A DNA stretch of 64,000 nt from Bromus sterilis (Eukaryota > Streptophyta > Magnoliopsida > Poales > Poaceae), in the NCBI GenBank assembly GCA_950022295.1, contig OX465598.1:183515501-183579500 (forward strand), in the 5' to 3' direction. Of this stretch, positions 32,717 through 44,600 are shown piece by piece. How positions within the stretch are numbered: the first letter of the stretch is position 1; each line of letters starts with the position of its first letter. Made by a program: the position numbers and the translations under genes. A model generated the notes under the pieces. It was not told where the DNA came from and did no database searches. It saw only the letters and a list, made by a program, of their open reading frames with translations.

Positions 32717-34779
32717 GTGGTGAAGACATGGTAGGTTGAGTGGTCTTGGAGCTGTCTCTGGTTTTCTTGAAATCTAGCAAGCCCCGACCGGTTTTCTTGC
32801 CCTCCTCCCCTGGATCCTTAGTGTTGAGGTGCTGTGCCGGCTCCTTGATGTCCAAAATCTTGGTTATGGTTGTTCTGGCCGACTCCACCTGAACCAGGGG
32901 TCCCTGGCCTCCACGTCGTGCGAACTCTTTCATGAAGTCGCAATCTTCGTAGGTGTGATTGGCTAGACGACCGGGTTTACTATGAGTTGGGCAAGGCCTT
33001 TTTATAGCTTCTTCAAAACTGGTTGGCCCTGGAAGCCTCCTTCCGAATTGCGGTAGTGGTTGCTCCCCTGCTTCTGCCTTTGGAAGCCAACATCCGTGTT
33101 GGCTACCAAGTCGGAAGCATTCTGATCATGTCGACGCTTGGTCTGTTGATTCTGGCTCTAGGATCCTTTACCATTGTTATTTTTATTCTGGCCGGCTTTA
33201 TCCTCTTCAGGGTCAGCGTTTTTGGTTTTGTCAGACTCGGCATACTTGATGACCGCATTCATGAGCTCTCCCATGTTACTGACCGTCCTCTTGAGTCGGC
33301 CGAGTTTATGTACCAATGGCTCAAATTTGCAGTTTCTTTCCAAGACAATCACTATTGCTTGTGCAGTGATGGTGTCTGAGGAATGAACTATGTCCGCAAC
33401 TCGTCGTGCCCAGCTTAGGGCCGACTTACCTTCCTTCTGGGAGCAATGCTCCAAGTCGACGATTGTGGTGGCTCGCCGTCAGGTGCCTTGGAAATTCTTG
33501 ATAAACTTCTCTTTGAGATTCGTCCAGGAGATGGTGGAGTTCTCTGGGAGGTTTTTGAACCATGTACAAGCCGGCCCTTCCAACGTCATTGTGAAGTGAT
33601 AAGCACAGACTTCTTCGGTGGCTTGCAACATGTCCATGGCGAGATCGTAGCTTTCGATCCAAGCCGTCGGGTCCATGTCGGCTGTATAGTTAAGAATTTT
33701 ACGCAGTCCATTGAAATATGGGGGCAAGCGTGTGTTTCTCAAATCCGACACCAAGCACTGGTTACCTAGGGATCTGCTGACGGACTCGGTATTTTGATCC
33801 TGCGAGGGAATTTGGACCGCCGACTCTACACGGTGGCTGGTGTTAGGAGCTGGTAAGTCCATACTTCTCAGCGCCCCCCTAGGGGTTCAGGGGTGGCTGA
33901 GATCCACGATGGCGATGGCTACTCGAGGCCGAAGGAGCCAGTGACTCTGCTTGCAGCCTCATACTTTGATATGGTGTCCCGTGTATGTATGGGACCCCCT
34001 CTCAGTATTGAGCTTGTTGTGTGATGGAGGTCTTGAGAAAATCGATGGATTCTCGAGCAGCACGATCTGCTGGAGTGTCCCCTTGGATTGACGCGTTGGT
34101 TAGGAAGCGAGTTGCCGCCATGACATTGTCCATGGAGTTATTGAAGTGATGAGAGGGTATATGGAAACGATCTGGGCGTGGCGGAGGAGCTGTCTGTTTG
34201 GGTGGCGTGTATCCTGGGGGAGTCGACTGATCGGGGCTATGGAATAGCGCTCGCCCTTGGTAGTCGGGGGGAGCCGACTCGTATATCCTTGCGGGCGCGT
34301 ATGAGCGAGACTTAGTCGTTGGGCATCTATCAGCTTCGACTCCTCTCGGATGCGTTTGGCTTCACGAACGAGCCGGGCTTCTCTCTCCGCCATTTGATCT
34401 TTTTCGGAGTTGACCTCTCTCCGTAAGCTTGCTAACTGTGCCTTGAGTCCGTTGACCCTTGTCCTCCAGGCCTCCAGGTTTTCCGTCGTCACCGTCATGT
34501 CCAAGGCCTCATCGAGGGAGTTTAAGGCATCTGTGAGGGCTTTTGCTCCGGGGGGAAATTGTTCTGATGGTCGGGCAGCCGGTTCCCTACCTGAATTGGG
34601 AGCCACGTTGGCAGATGGCTCTCTGCCTTGATTTTGAACTGCCTGACTCCCTTGTCCTCCAATGTCGGCCATGAACACCGTGGCACAGTATGGAGGCTCA
34701 AAGCAAGGATAATCCGGGTTGTATTCAGGCACATCCGTGCCGAGTTTGTTTCTTCCCACGGATCAGATGGATCCCTCAT
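32717..34779 (-). pseudogene. Gypsy-A gag
   Basis: The minus strand carries a coiled-coil head (LKAQLASLRREVNSEKDQMA near 34440), then the retrotransposon capsid domain. Its motifs are PAPNTSHRVE, LVSDLRNTRLPPYFNGL, LEGPACTWFKNLPENSTISW and LKEKFIKNFQGT (33862-33479). More capsid sequence follows in another frame (33454-33158), and a lysine-rich tail at 32933-32720 reaches TRIM-1. Frameshifts near 34240, 33880, 33470 and 33150 and several stops break it. Protease follows on the other side of TRIM-1 at 20019. Confidence 0.85.
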
Positions 34780-35165
34780 CTAAGAAGCTCCCTTCACTAG
34801 GGTATGAGTCGGCGTGAGTTAGTTCCTCTGAGGCTTCGTGCATTGGGGACTCGACAGAGCGCTCTGGATCTGGAGACTCATCAATGAATCCGACGAAAGC
34901 GTGTTTGGAGCCGGCATGTCACCGACTTGAGATTTCGATGGGGACTTCAGGATCTGGCTCTGTCTCGGATCCGTCCATCATGCCGATGAAGATGTGGATA
35001 GACCCGATCGGGATCCGATATCCTGATTCGATGGAATCGGCTTCAGGGCCCCAAGTTGAGTTGTCGATGGAGAGCTTCCCGCGCCGACTTCTGGTGATCC
35101 TTCCAGCGACGAATCCCTCCATGCCTTGCAGAGCTCCCTCCAGAATCTCAACACCTGCATGCGCA
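34780..35165 (-). other. Gypsy-A leader and start of gag, no clear frame
   Basis: This lies between the primer-binding site and the recognisable gag. Frames are broken on the minus strand and no motif is seen. It probably holds the 5' leader and the degraded N-terminus of gag. Confidence 0.5.
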
Positions 35166-35186
35166 GGCCCCACGGTGGGCGCCAAC
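35166..35186 (-). other. Primer-binding site region of Gypsy-A
   Basis: On the minus strand TTGGCGCCCACCGTGGGGCC directly follows the LTR end CACGACA. This TTGGCGCC-type site is common in Tat elements; I do not assign the tRNA with certainty. Confidence 0.75.
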
Positions 35187-35199
35187 TGTCGTGGGAAAG
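35187..35199 (-). repeat. 5' LTR of Gypsy-A, end fragment
   Basis: The last 13 bases of the LTR, left of Gypsy-B, include GAAAG (35195-35199), the TSD of Gypsy-B. The rest of the LTR is at 54304-54849. Confidence 0.8.
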
Positions 35200-35645
35200 T
35201 GACGAGGGGGTGACCCCACGACTCCTGCGTATGAGGATACCTGGTGCGTATAAAGATGGAAGGCCCGTTGGAAAGCCTCGACAGGCCCACGTATGGCCCA
35301 ATCAAGCACCGACGTAGGAGTCCGCGACTGATATGGAAGGCACGAGTTGGCGCACAAGGCAAGACTAGAACTAGGAAACCATCTCTGTAATCTAGTACGG
35401 ACTCCCCGAGACCTAGCCTCGTATATAAAGGCTTGGAGGGAGACGTCTTGATCATCCAATACACAATCTACTCTCCTGGTCTTGCGAGAACTCGCCTTAG
35501 CCTCCCTTGTAATCGCCTCCTCACACAATAATATTGAGAAGGAAGTGCTTCTCCTGTTAGCCGACGAGTATCGTCCAACCTGTTCCTTCTCTATGACTAA
35601 CCCAGGGTCCCTGACCATGGGATTTGCCGAGGCTGATCCTCGTCA
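35200..35645 (+). repeat. 5' LTR of Gypsy-B (446 bp)
   Basis: TGACGAGGGGGTGACCCC to GATCCTCGTCA. The TATATAAA box is at 35422-35429. A related LTR ends Gypsy-C at 58072. Confidence 0.92.
35422..35429 (+). promoter_or_regulatory. Candidate TATA box of the Gypsy-B 5' LTR
   Basis: TATATAAA followed by GG, conserved in all three LTRs of this family (35422, 54074, 57806). It would drive gag-protease transcription rightwards. Confidence 0.65.
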
Positions 35646-35646
35646 A

Positions 35647-35665
35647 TTGGCGTCGTCTGTGGGAA
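35647..35665 (+). other. Primer-binding site of Gypsy-B
   Basis: TTGGCGTCGTCTGTGGGAA starts one base after the LTR. It is the TTGGCGCCGTCTGTGGG type seen in Tat elements, with one change. Confidence 0.75.
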
Positions 35666-36789
35666 CACATCAGGTTGGAGTCGCGATCTCGGCGGCCTCG
35701 TCACCAGCATTCGTCAAGGCAGCGACTCCATCAGCACTCATCGACTCCACGGCTCGAGCAGACTCCGATCTATTCGGATCCCTCGGCTTCATTGCTCACC
35801 TTGCAACCTTTCGAACGGCCTTCGCCGACCTGGGAACTAGCATAAACCTGACCTTCGGAGCATGCCAGATCTACATCAACCACTGGGGAACCCTGTGCCT
35901 CATGGATAGCTCTCGAGCACCCGCAGCAATAGTCGCTACAGCAGCGATCGAAGCAACACCCGCCCGCATGGCGACTCTGCGAGTCAGCCACGACTCCCAA
36001 CCCGACACAAGACGTCATGCCACTCGCGACTACTCGAGTGGATCAACACCGTGGAAGAACCGCAACCTGCGCGCAAGCAAGACGACATTCAGGACACCGT
36101 CCCAAGTGTTCATGGCAGACGTTCACGAGCCAACCGCAGATGACAAAGGCCAAGACGACGACCCGAGCGGTCGCTGAGACACTCGCTCAAACAGCAAAAT
36201 CAGTGATCCCGACAACACCGACCAGGTCACCGTCACACTTGGAGAACCAGGAACCATACCAAGAAAAGTATACAAAGGAGTGGAGCACAGCAATCACATG
36301 AGCGACGAGCCAGAAAGCAGCAAGCGCCAGACCCCAGGCGTTGCGAAAGAGGACCATCACATAGAAAAAATCTACCTGTCCAATGAAGCAATAGCCAGAG
36401 TAAAAGACACGGTAAAACACGGCAAACTACTCCTGAAGAACGCAACACGAGATGAGCTGAGAGTATACAACAAGTTGGCGAGTGACGTCACCAAGAAAAC
36501 AAGACAACAACGTCTGGAATTAGAAAAGCAAGGGAAAACAACCATCGACCCAAGGACCAACCACAGGCCATCTCTCAGAAGCGATTCCTCCGACTACGAC
36601 TCCCCTGTCTGAGCTTGGTCCAGATTCAGCAATCTGAAACGCACGGAAAAGAAGAAGGTAGCCCGCAAACTAGATGACGACTTCAAGCCAGAAGAGGACG
36701 ACGACGATGAAGAACAACTCCCGCCAGCTGAAGCCCTCATAACTGCCCAAGCATACCTAATTCGTGCTTAGAAGGGCAATAAGGGCAGT
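35666..36789 (+). pseudogene. Gypsy-B leader and N-terminal gag region
   Basis: Open stretches at 35666-36177 and 36280-36612 encode Ala/Ser/Arg-rich and then Lys-rich helical sequence (RDELRVYNKLASDVTKK, RQQRLELEKQ). No defined capsid motif appears here. Frames change between the stretches. It likely represents the variable N-terminus of gag; the exact start cannot be set. Confidence 0.5.
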
Positions 36790-37937
36790 TTAGACCGCAA
36801 CACGACGATGGCACTCAAAATAATGAAAGACACCATCACCGCCTCAGCCCCTAAAAAGGCAGGCGCAAGACGAGTCCCCCGCGAGCAGACTCCGGACAGA
36901 GACCCCAGTTCACCTGATGACGACGACAGCAACGACGACTGGCGCAAGCGCCCAAACAAAAACAAAAGCAAAACCACGACAGCGACGACAATAGACGCAA
37001 CAACAATCGACGAGACGCACATGACGACATAACACTGAACAAGGTCAACCGTGGAAGACGAATACGGGCAGCCCACAAAGAATACTCGGACGAGCAAGCT
37101 TCCGACGAGGACATAAAACCATGCGGAGCACTGTGCTTCACACGATCCATACGAGAAACACGGATGCCGAAAGGCTTCAAACTAAACTCCACAACGCACA
37201 AGTACGACGGACTGGAGGAGCCAGAAGCATGGATCGACGACTACCTAACAGCTGTCAAATTCTAGCGAGGAACCAATATCAAAACAATGCAGTACGTACA
37301 ACTCATGCTCGAGAGCTCGGCGCGGCACTGGCTGAAGAACCTGCCGCGCGGATCAATCAGTTCCTGGAAGCAGTTCCGTAGCGCCTTCATCGAGAACTTC
37401 AAGTCCACCTACAAACGACCAGCATCACTCGAGGAGCTGAGAGCTTGCAAGTAAGGATCCAGAGAGTCCCTGCGAGCATACATCCAACGATGGACCATAC
37501 TGAAAAATTCAGCAGAGGACATATCAGACGAAAGCGCAATCGACACATTCAGGAGGGGCTTTCAACGCATCGACTTCAAGGAGCAACTCGGGCAGATGAA
37601 GGTCCAAACACTCGCACGACTACTAGAGCAAGCCAACAACTGGGCTGGCGGAGAAGACTCCGTGCGGAACGAATCAGAGATCCAGACAGCGCGCTCAGAA
37701 CGGGACTACGACTACCACACCAGAAACAGAGGATTCGACAGAAGAAGAAAACGCCCGAGGCGCAACTTCTACGACGACAGAGGATCCGATATGGTCGCGG
37801 CCGGCTTCCCGGATGACAGAGAAGGCAGACATCGCGGCGACAGTAGAATGCAGCGTAGGAACAACCAGGAAGTAGCACCCCAAGTCCAGAAACGAGATTG
37901 GAGATCAAGGCAGCCGCGAGACGACGCCCGAGCATAA
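36790..37937 (+). pseudogene. Gypsy-B gag with capsid domain
   Basis: Acidic and Lys-rich sequence at 36808-37032 is followed by the capsid region: TMQYVQLMLESSARHWLKN, LPRGSISSWKQFRSAFIENF, SLRAYIQRWTILKNSAEDIS and LGQMKVQTLARLLEQANNWA. An Arg-rich tail (37730-37930) then follows, likely nucleic-acid binding. From about 37200 one frame carries on with stops at 37263-37265, 37452-37454 and 37935-37937; protease follows in the same frame. The stop at 37452 interrupts the capsid core, so this copy is not functional. Confidence 0.85.
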
Positions 37938-38039
37938 CGCTCGGCCAAAGAACAGCTCGATGGAACGTGTACACTACCCGGGTTCAGAATCGAGCCCGGA
38001 GACCTCAGATCAGGACACACCCTCAGAAACTGTAGGCGC

Positions 38040-38882
38040 TTCATCGAGCTCTCAGAAGAAAAAAGCCGATCTACATCCACAGCAGCACAACCTCTCGCAA
38101 GCATAGCAGTCGGAACCATCGCCCACAATGCACCACCAGCCCCGGCAATGCCAGCAATGCAAGTAGCAGCAATCCAAGAGCGGAGCACGATGCCCGAAGA
38201 AGAAGAAAAATACCCGGAAGCACATAGCCAGATCTACATGATACAAGAAGGAAGACCATCAAACACGCAACAGAAGCAGGTCACCAAACAAGTTTTCCTC
38301 GCAGTCTCCTCACACCCTGCTGTCCCAGAATACTTACGCGGGTCCGAGACTGAAATTACCTTCTCCCGGGAAGATCACCCGCCAGCCATCCCGCGTCCAG
38401 GACACGCCGCACTAGTACTCGAAGCAAGAGTTGGAAGCTATGACATGTCACGAGTATTCATGGACAGTGGCAGTGGAATCAACATCATATTCACTAGAAC
38501 CCTGGAAGAAATGCTCATCCAAAATTCGGCACTAAAAACCTTAGGAACAACCTTCCATAGAATTGTGCCAGGAAAAGCAGTCTACCCCCTCGGAAAAAGA
38601 AGTCTCGAGGTGGGTTTTGGCAGCACGAGTAACTTCCCCAAGGAAACATTGGACTTCGAAGTGGTCGACTGGAAATCACAGTACCACGCCATCCTAGGAC
38701 GCCCAGCCTTCGCGCGCTTCATGGCAGTTCCACACTACGCCTACCTCAAGCTGAAAATGCCAGGTCCGCGCAGGGTAATCACAGTCAGCGGCAGCTTCAT
38801 CAGATCCGACCGCTGCGACAAAGAGTTCCACAAGATATCAGAAACCTTTGGAGCACAACAAGTCAGCAGAACCACAACATGA
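38040..38882 (+). pseudogene. Gypsy-B zinc-knuckle remnant and aspartic protease
   Basis: The frame carries GHTLRNCRRF, resembling the end of a zinc knuckle. The protease domain includes RPGHAALVLEARVGSYDMS, RVFMDSGSGINIIFTRTLEE (DSG active site near 38461), FHRIVPGKAVYPLGKRSLEV and YHAILGRPAFARFMAVPHYAY. It is open for about 280 codons up to the stop at 38882, just before the non-coding A-rich segment. Normally reverse transcriptase would follow. The domain itself looks intact, although it depends on a gag frame with stops. Confidence 0.85.
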
Positions 38883-39093
38883 GAAGAAGAGGCTCTCCCA
38901 TAGAAGCAAAAGGAGCAACCAGAGGACCCGCAGGCTTCGCACATCAAGAACCCATGCCAGTCCACCACAACAACTTACAATTCTTAGGGCTACCAAGCCA
39001 TCGATCCAAATAAAAGATCTGTCTTCAACAGCCCCCCTCTTGTAAGAAACAACGGGAAGACTATTGAAAATATTTCTCAATTTTTTTTGCTCA
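38883..39093 (+). other. Gypsy-B gap where pol should be
   Basis: About 210 bp of A/C-rich sequence joins protease to the tandem array. There are no reverse transcriptase, RNase H or integrase motifs in any frame. Confidence 0.7.
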
Positions 39094-39560
39094 TTGGCAC
39101 TCGGGGGCTCGCCGCAGCATCCACCCCCCGAGGCGTTCTTCGCTTACGCGACTTAAAAATTGGCACTCGGGGGCTCGCAGCAGCAGCCACCCCCCGAGGC
39201 GTTCTTCTCTTACGCGACTTAAAAATTGGCACTCGGGGGCTCGCAACAGCAGTAACCCCCCGAGGCGTTCTTCGCTTACGAGACTTAAAAATTGGCACTC
39301 GGGGTCTCGCCGCAGCAGCCACCCCCGAGGCGTTCTTCGCTTACGCGACTGAAAAATTGGCACTCGGGGGCTCGCCGCAGCAGCCACCCCCCGAGGCGTC
39401 CTTCGCTTACGCGACTTAAAAATTGGCACTTGGGGGCTCGCAACAGCAGTCACCCCCCGAGGCGTTCCTCGCTTACGCGACTTAAAAATTGGCACTCGGG
39501 GGCTCGCAGCAGCAGTCACCCCCCGAGGCGTTCTTGGCTTACGCGACTTAAAAATTGGCG
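39094..39560 (+). repeat. 66-bp tandem array with PPT-like core, seven units
   Basis: Units begin GGCACTCGGGGGCTCG at 39096, 39162, 39228, 39294, 39359, 39425 and 39491, and a degenerate one at 39557. The period is 66 bp except for one unit of 65. Each continues with an Ala/Pro-type GC-rich part and TTACGCGACTTAAAAATT. The core matches GGCACTCGGGGGCTAC, the PPT beside the 3' LTR (53836-53851). Since 66 is a multiple of three, several frames stay open and give 22-residue repeats on both strands; this does not show that a protein is made. Confidence 0.92.
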
Positions 39561-39717
39561 GGGGCTTACACCCAGCAGCCACTCCCGCCAAAGACTTAGC
39601 AACCAGCAAGTCCAAACAGTACCATACAGGACTCATTCACAACAGACAAGCAAAGTAAAACAAAAGGGAACAGCAGCACACGTTGTCCAGCAAAGGAAAC
39701 CATCGCCAAGCAAAATC

Positions 39718-40560
39718 CTAATCTCTAGGCTCTGATTTTACTTTACACAGAGCACCCAATCGACGGTCGTTCTCTTCGACCACCCACTTTACAACCTGGC
39801 TTGTAGGCTTGTCCGCTAAGGCGTAATGGTCATCCATCGGCTGAGCTCGACCAACAGGAGGACCTTGAGCTTCTTGCATAATATCCACGCCTGGTCAATG
39901 ACTATGGACAAAGGCAAAAGCATAGCGAACCCCTGCATAAATCTGGTGATTGACTACATGCCGAAGGTCCGCAGGTTGAGAGAACACCCGACAAAGCCTC
40001 TCAATAGAAGAAGGGACAAGATCCAAAGGATAAAACTCAGCAAAGATCCTGCCAAACACCCCGCAACAGTACTCAAGAGCCCGCGGTACCCTCTCAACCC
40101 GCATCCACAGAATGGCGAACACCCGAGCACGCGCCCTATCCATCCAGAAAGGATTGTTCGCCTACACAACCGGGTCATCCAGCCGCAACAATTCGGACTG
40201 TACAACTTCCTCTTCCTCGCGAGAACGCCCAGCAAGCACTTCGTGACGAAGAACAAAGGATCAGCCGCAAGCACAAGGAAAAGAACTCACACAGTCGAGC
40301 AGTCGAAGAGAGACAAACTCACCCTTCAGAAGCTTAGACAATTTATCACCCAAGCCGCCAAGCTTTCCAAGACAGCTTCAGCGCATTCCCGTTTCGAGCG
40401 ATGGACTGCAACAACACCTTTCAGGCGAACGATCTTGCGCTCGGCCACTTCAGCCTCAAGCAAACAGACTCATAGGCACCCTCGCGAGCATCCTTCTTCA
40501 GCAAATTCCAAGCCCGAGAAACACCCAGGGTGGCCTACCGCAATGAGGAACAAGTCAAGC
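39718..40560 (-). pseudogene. Antisense gene of Gypsy-B, C-terminal part
   Basis: On the minus strand the frame 40143-39718 encodes ALEYCCGVFGRIFAEFYPLD, YAGVRYAFAFVHSHWPGVDI and DHYALADKPTSQVVKWVVEE, ending at TAG 39720-39718. Further upstream (about 40560-40330) helical sequence such as AEVAERKIVRLKG and ECAEAVLESLAAWVINCL continues the gene with stops. This matches the C-terminal region of the extra antisense proteins of grass Tat elements. It is transcribed opposite to gag. Confidence 0.65.
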
Positions 40561-40679
40561 GAAACGAGACAAAACAAACAACACAAAAAGAGCAAAAACA
40601 GTTCCAATAATTAAAAGATCTACCATCCCACAGGAGGCATATTACAGCTCAAAGTCCCAGAAAAAAAAACCAGTTCACC

Positions 40680-41603
40680 CTACTCCTCGGCTAAAGAATT
40701 ACGGTTATCAGCCTCCACAACCAGCTGCAGCTGGCGGGCCAGCCGGGTGGCGCGAGCGCTCTGCTCGTCTGTATAATCAGGCAGACTATCCACCATAGAA
40801 TCCTCAATGGGTAGGCAATGCCCCAAAAGAACAACAATAGACGTGGCAAGCCCACTCACCACGTTCTCACGAACCAAGCCCTCCAGCTGATCACCGTCCG
40901 GACCGAAGGCAGCAACCAGAGAATCAAGACCCTCGGGCCTCTTCTCCTCATCCAGAAACATGTGCTCATGAAGAAGCTTCAGAAGAGTCAAAGCCCGAGC
41001 GCAAACGTCCCCCACAGCCACATCAGCACCCGAGACAGCATCCACAACACCACTGAGAGTGCCCGATCCCGCAGCAGCTACCTCCACTGCCCCAATACCC
41101 ACAGAACCTGGAAGAAGGAAAAAACTCAATACCCAGAAATTTGAGAGACAAACAAACCCTAGTAAGCGGAAGACAGGAAACGTCCACGAACCAGCCAAAG
41201 AGCCCGCCAAGTCCCGCAGGCACTTGCACCCAACTTTCTCGACCTGGAGAAATTGCTCCTCCACCCGCCGCAACCGCTCGAGCTCGCCATGATGTGCCTG
41301 CAGGTCCCTTTCCTTGGATTCCAGAGCAGCCCGAAGCTCAGTGAGCTCCTTTTTTGCGGCCTCGGCCCGCTTGTCAGCACCTTTCTTACGACCTGCGGAA
41401 CAGACACTAGTCAGAAAAACCAACTAGCAAAGGAAACAAAGACCAAGAATCAATGATCTCACGTCTCATAGCCGTCAAGCTCCCATGGACCGAGTCATGA
41501 GCACGTCGCCACCGATCAGTCTCAGTCAGCACACGCTCGCTCATCCAGAACTAAGGCTGAATTCAAGTAAATGCACCAGTCAAAGCCCAAGAAAGAAGAA
41601 AAT
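40680..41603 (-). pseudogene. Antisense gene of Gypsy-B, central coiled-coil exons
   Basis: Minus-strand exons appear at about 41557-41460 (SERVLTETDRWRRAHDSVH), 41401-41208 (KKGADKRAEAAKKELTELRA, a coiled coil) and 41109-40680 (ALTLLKLLHEHMFLDEEKRP to NRNSLAEE). Donor and acceptor signals separate them: GTGAGATC near 41456, CCGCAG near 41402, GTTCGTGG near 41207 and TTCCAG near 41110. Exon-intron structure in an antisense extra gene is known in Tat elements. The solo LTR 41604-45370 lies in the intron just upstream. Confidence 0.65.
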
Positions 41604-44600
41604 TGTAAGGCCCGATATGAGGTACTGTTCCAGATCTAGATGTTTCCATCCAGATCCGGGGACGAAGCACATATCGGTCCCACTTCGACATATGCCATAG
41701 CCATATGCCCCGGATTTCCAACATGATATCACAACATTACAAATACAAGGATACAACATCTCATACAATCGGCATACAACTGCCTTAATACAATACAACA
41801 ATGGAAGGTATATGTCTAGGTACAGACTACAAGCAAATGCCTAGTGGCAAAGAGAAAAACGTCGATCCCCATAACCACACGGGTCCAGGCCCTCCGCCGG
41901 GATCCGCCTAACTAGTCGTCGTCGAGTCTCCACGTGAAACGTCGATCACCATACCTGTTGTCGATCAAGAACCCTGAAAAGAGTTTGGGGGTAGTATCAT
42001 GAGTACAGAGGTACTCAACATCCAACTGTAGTGGTCAACTGACCCAGCAAGGACTTCATCACGCGTCATTCTAGGACAACTAGTAGTTTACGGTAAGGAA
42101 GGGGTAAGTGGTGAGGTTGCTGCCGCACTAGCATTTATGAAGTGGCTAACGATCTAGAGAGTAAGGTAAGAAGCCAAGCATTCGATGAGGAATCGCCTGC
42201 AACAAGTCTTGCTATCAACTACTTACGCAAACATAACACCTATCCTATCCTTGTCCTCCTCTTCGCATCCAGACGAAGAAGAAGCAGTCAAGGCACACAC
42301 ACATGTTGATCAAGTTATATTAAGATTATCTCTGTTGTTGTTGTTGTCTATGAACAAGGAGTAGGTCTCAAGTCGTCCATAACCGTGGATACGGCTTCTC
42401 GAAAAGATTTAACCCTGCAGGGGTGTACCAACTTCCCATTACAAGGCTCCGCACGCACGCCCGTCTCTCTCAGTGGCTACCCATTATAGGCAACCATTTT
42501 ATGATTTAGTTCCGAGAGATCCGAAACGACAGGTCCCTCTAACTAACAACGAACAAATCCTGGTGGCCCCCGGTGAGTCGACATCCAACTCAAAAGCCGA
42601 CCGCGCTCTCGAATCGGTCTCTACCGTATAACCCGGGTTTGGATAACTGGTGAATTCTCATATGAGTCCGGGTCCTCAGCCGGCCAGGTTGGACCAATAG
42701 GGAAACCATGTCCCCACTGGACCGGGTTGTTTGAAAACTACTGGCGGCCGACCAGCACACACACGGTTTCAAATGGTAAATCAGCTTGGGCCACCACTAG
42801 AAATGTTTGAAGCTAGGTAGGTAAGAAAAGGGGACCCCATAAAATCCCACACGCGGTTAGGCACGCTCAGTCTTAAAACCAATACCCGGAACTCGGATCC
42901 TGGGTGACTCGAATGGAACAAAGCGTCGAGGCGGGATAGCCTATACCTTCCTTCCTTCGTCGAATATAGTCAACATTATAATAATCATAATGTGATATCC
43001 CAAACCAAGGAGTAACAGGGTAACATCGTAGCATCCTAAGCATGCATACTAAGCAGGGGCTGAGCAACGAGCAATAGTAACATAGCGGTACATGGTTTGC
43101 TGGGAGGGGACATGGCTGTATCGGTTTGAAAGAGGCTATAAGCATGTGGTAGGATCAAACATCGAACCTATCCTATACTAGCATGCAAACCGCTGGTTGA
43201 AATAGAATGGATCATAAGTAATGCATAGTCCTTGTCTGTTGATAAGTCGGGTTTCAAAGGTGTAGTTGATTGCAAGCTCGCAACGTCTCCGAGAGGTACC
43301 CATGGAAGCACACAAGAGGTGAACACTGGAAAGCAATCACCGAGCAAGCATCTATTACTACGAAGCAAACACGATCAAGCATCAACAAGAAGGCAACACG
43401 AGACAACGCACTACGGTATCGCATCTATCGTCGAAAGCGGTTACTAACAGGTTAAGTGGAGTACTCGTCACACACGAAGATATCGCACATTTGGAAAGGT
43501 TCAAGTTGTTTAGCTACTCAAGGTGAGCAAGGTTGTTAACATGGCATCTCACTCAAGCATGGCATAGCACACAAACATGGCAAGAGGTGAAGCATAAATA
43601 AATTATCTAATCTAGGTCACTTTAAGTGGGGGAAAAAAACCTATACATGGCAACTATTACGGACCCCATGATAAATATTGCATTTGGTACTGTTCTGCCC
43701 TAAACAATATTTTATTATTTTTATTAGCAAGAAAGAGCAGCATAAACACAATCTACATGCAATTCTAGTCAAGTTACATATAAGAAACATTTTAAACCGA
43801 GCAACGGTTAAAAAGTTATTAGATAAACTGTTACGGTGGAATGCGATGTAAATAGCAGGTAAACATCATGTAGACAAGTTCAAACATGGCAAAAGAGCAC
43901 ATTTTACAGATCTATGCGCAAAACGGAGCAACTTTCCTGTAGAAAGCGTCTCCATCCGAGCTACGGTGGAAAAGATATCGCCTACGACATACCGCACAAA
44001 AATAATAGCTAAAACACAAAAAGAAAATAGGAGATTACCCTATTTGGGCTCCCCACGAGTAGAATAGGCCCAACAGGCGCTACACACTATCCTACGCTCG
44101 CGGGCATTAAACAACTCTGGGCCGAGCCCATTCCGCGCAGGAAAAGGAAAAAAATAAAGAGAAAAATAGGAAGGTGAGCTCACCTCTGGGATGAGGCCCA
44201 GGTCGGCGTGAGCGCGAGACAACTACGGCTCGCCTGGGGCGGAGGATGGCCAAGGGCCGCACGAGGCAGCTGGGACGCCGGGGCGCGCCTGACCATCCCA
44301 TGGCGGAGTCAACGGTGGCGGCCTTGCTGTGCTCGTCGCAGAGGACGGCGGCGCCGGCTTGGCTGGCTCCCGCCGGCCTGTGGGCGAGCGGATTCAAGCG
44401 CGGACGGAGGAGGCTAGGCCGCCGGTTCGTTGGATCTAGCCGGGCCGAGAGGAGGCCGGCGGTGGGGCTTCAGGAGGCGACCAAGACGAGGTTCCGGGCG
44501 GCGCGTCTTCGAAGATTCGGGATGGGACTCCCATGGCGCGGCGGACCTGGAGAGGAAGAGAGGGAGATGAGGTTGAGGGGAGAGGGAGGATAACGGCGTG

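Noticed and set aside
35482..36177. 231-codon ORF starting inside the Gypsy-B LTR
   Set aside because: The ORF runs across the LTR end and primer-binding site; a retrotransposon gag would start after them. Only the later part may belong to gag.
39094..39560. CRISPR-like array
   Set aside because: Units are contiguous 66-bp tandem repeats without unique spacers, in a plant retrotransposon.
39826..40614. 262-codon plus-strand ORF, basic protein
   Set aside because: It is antisense to the C-terminal part of the Gypsy-B antisense gene, which has recognisable conserved segments.
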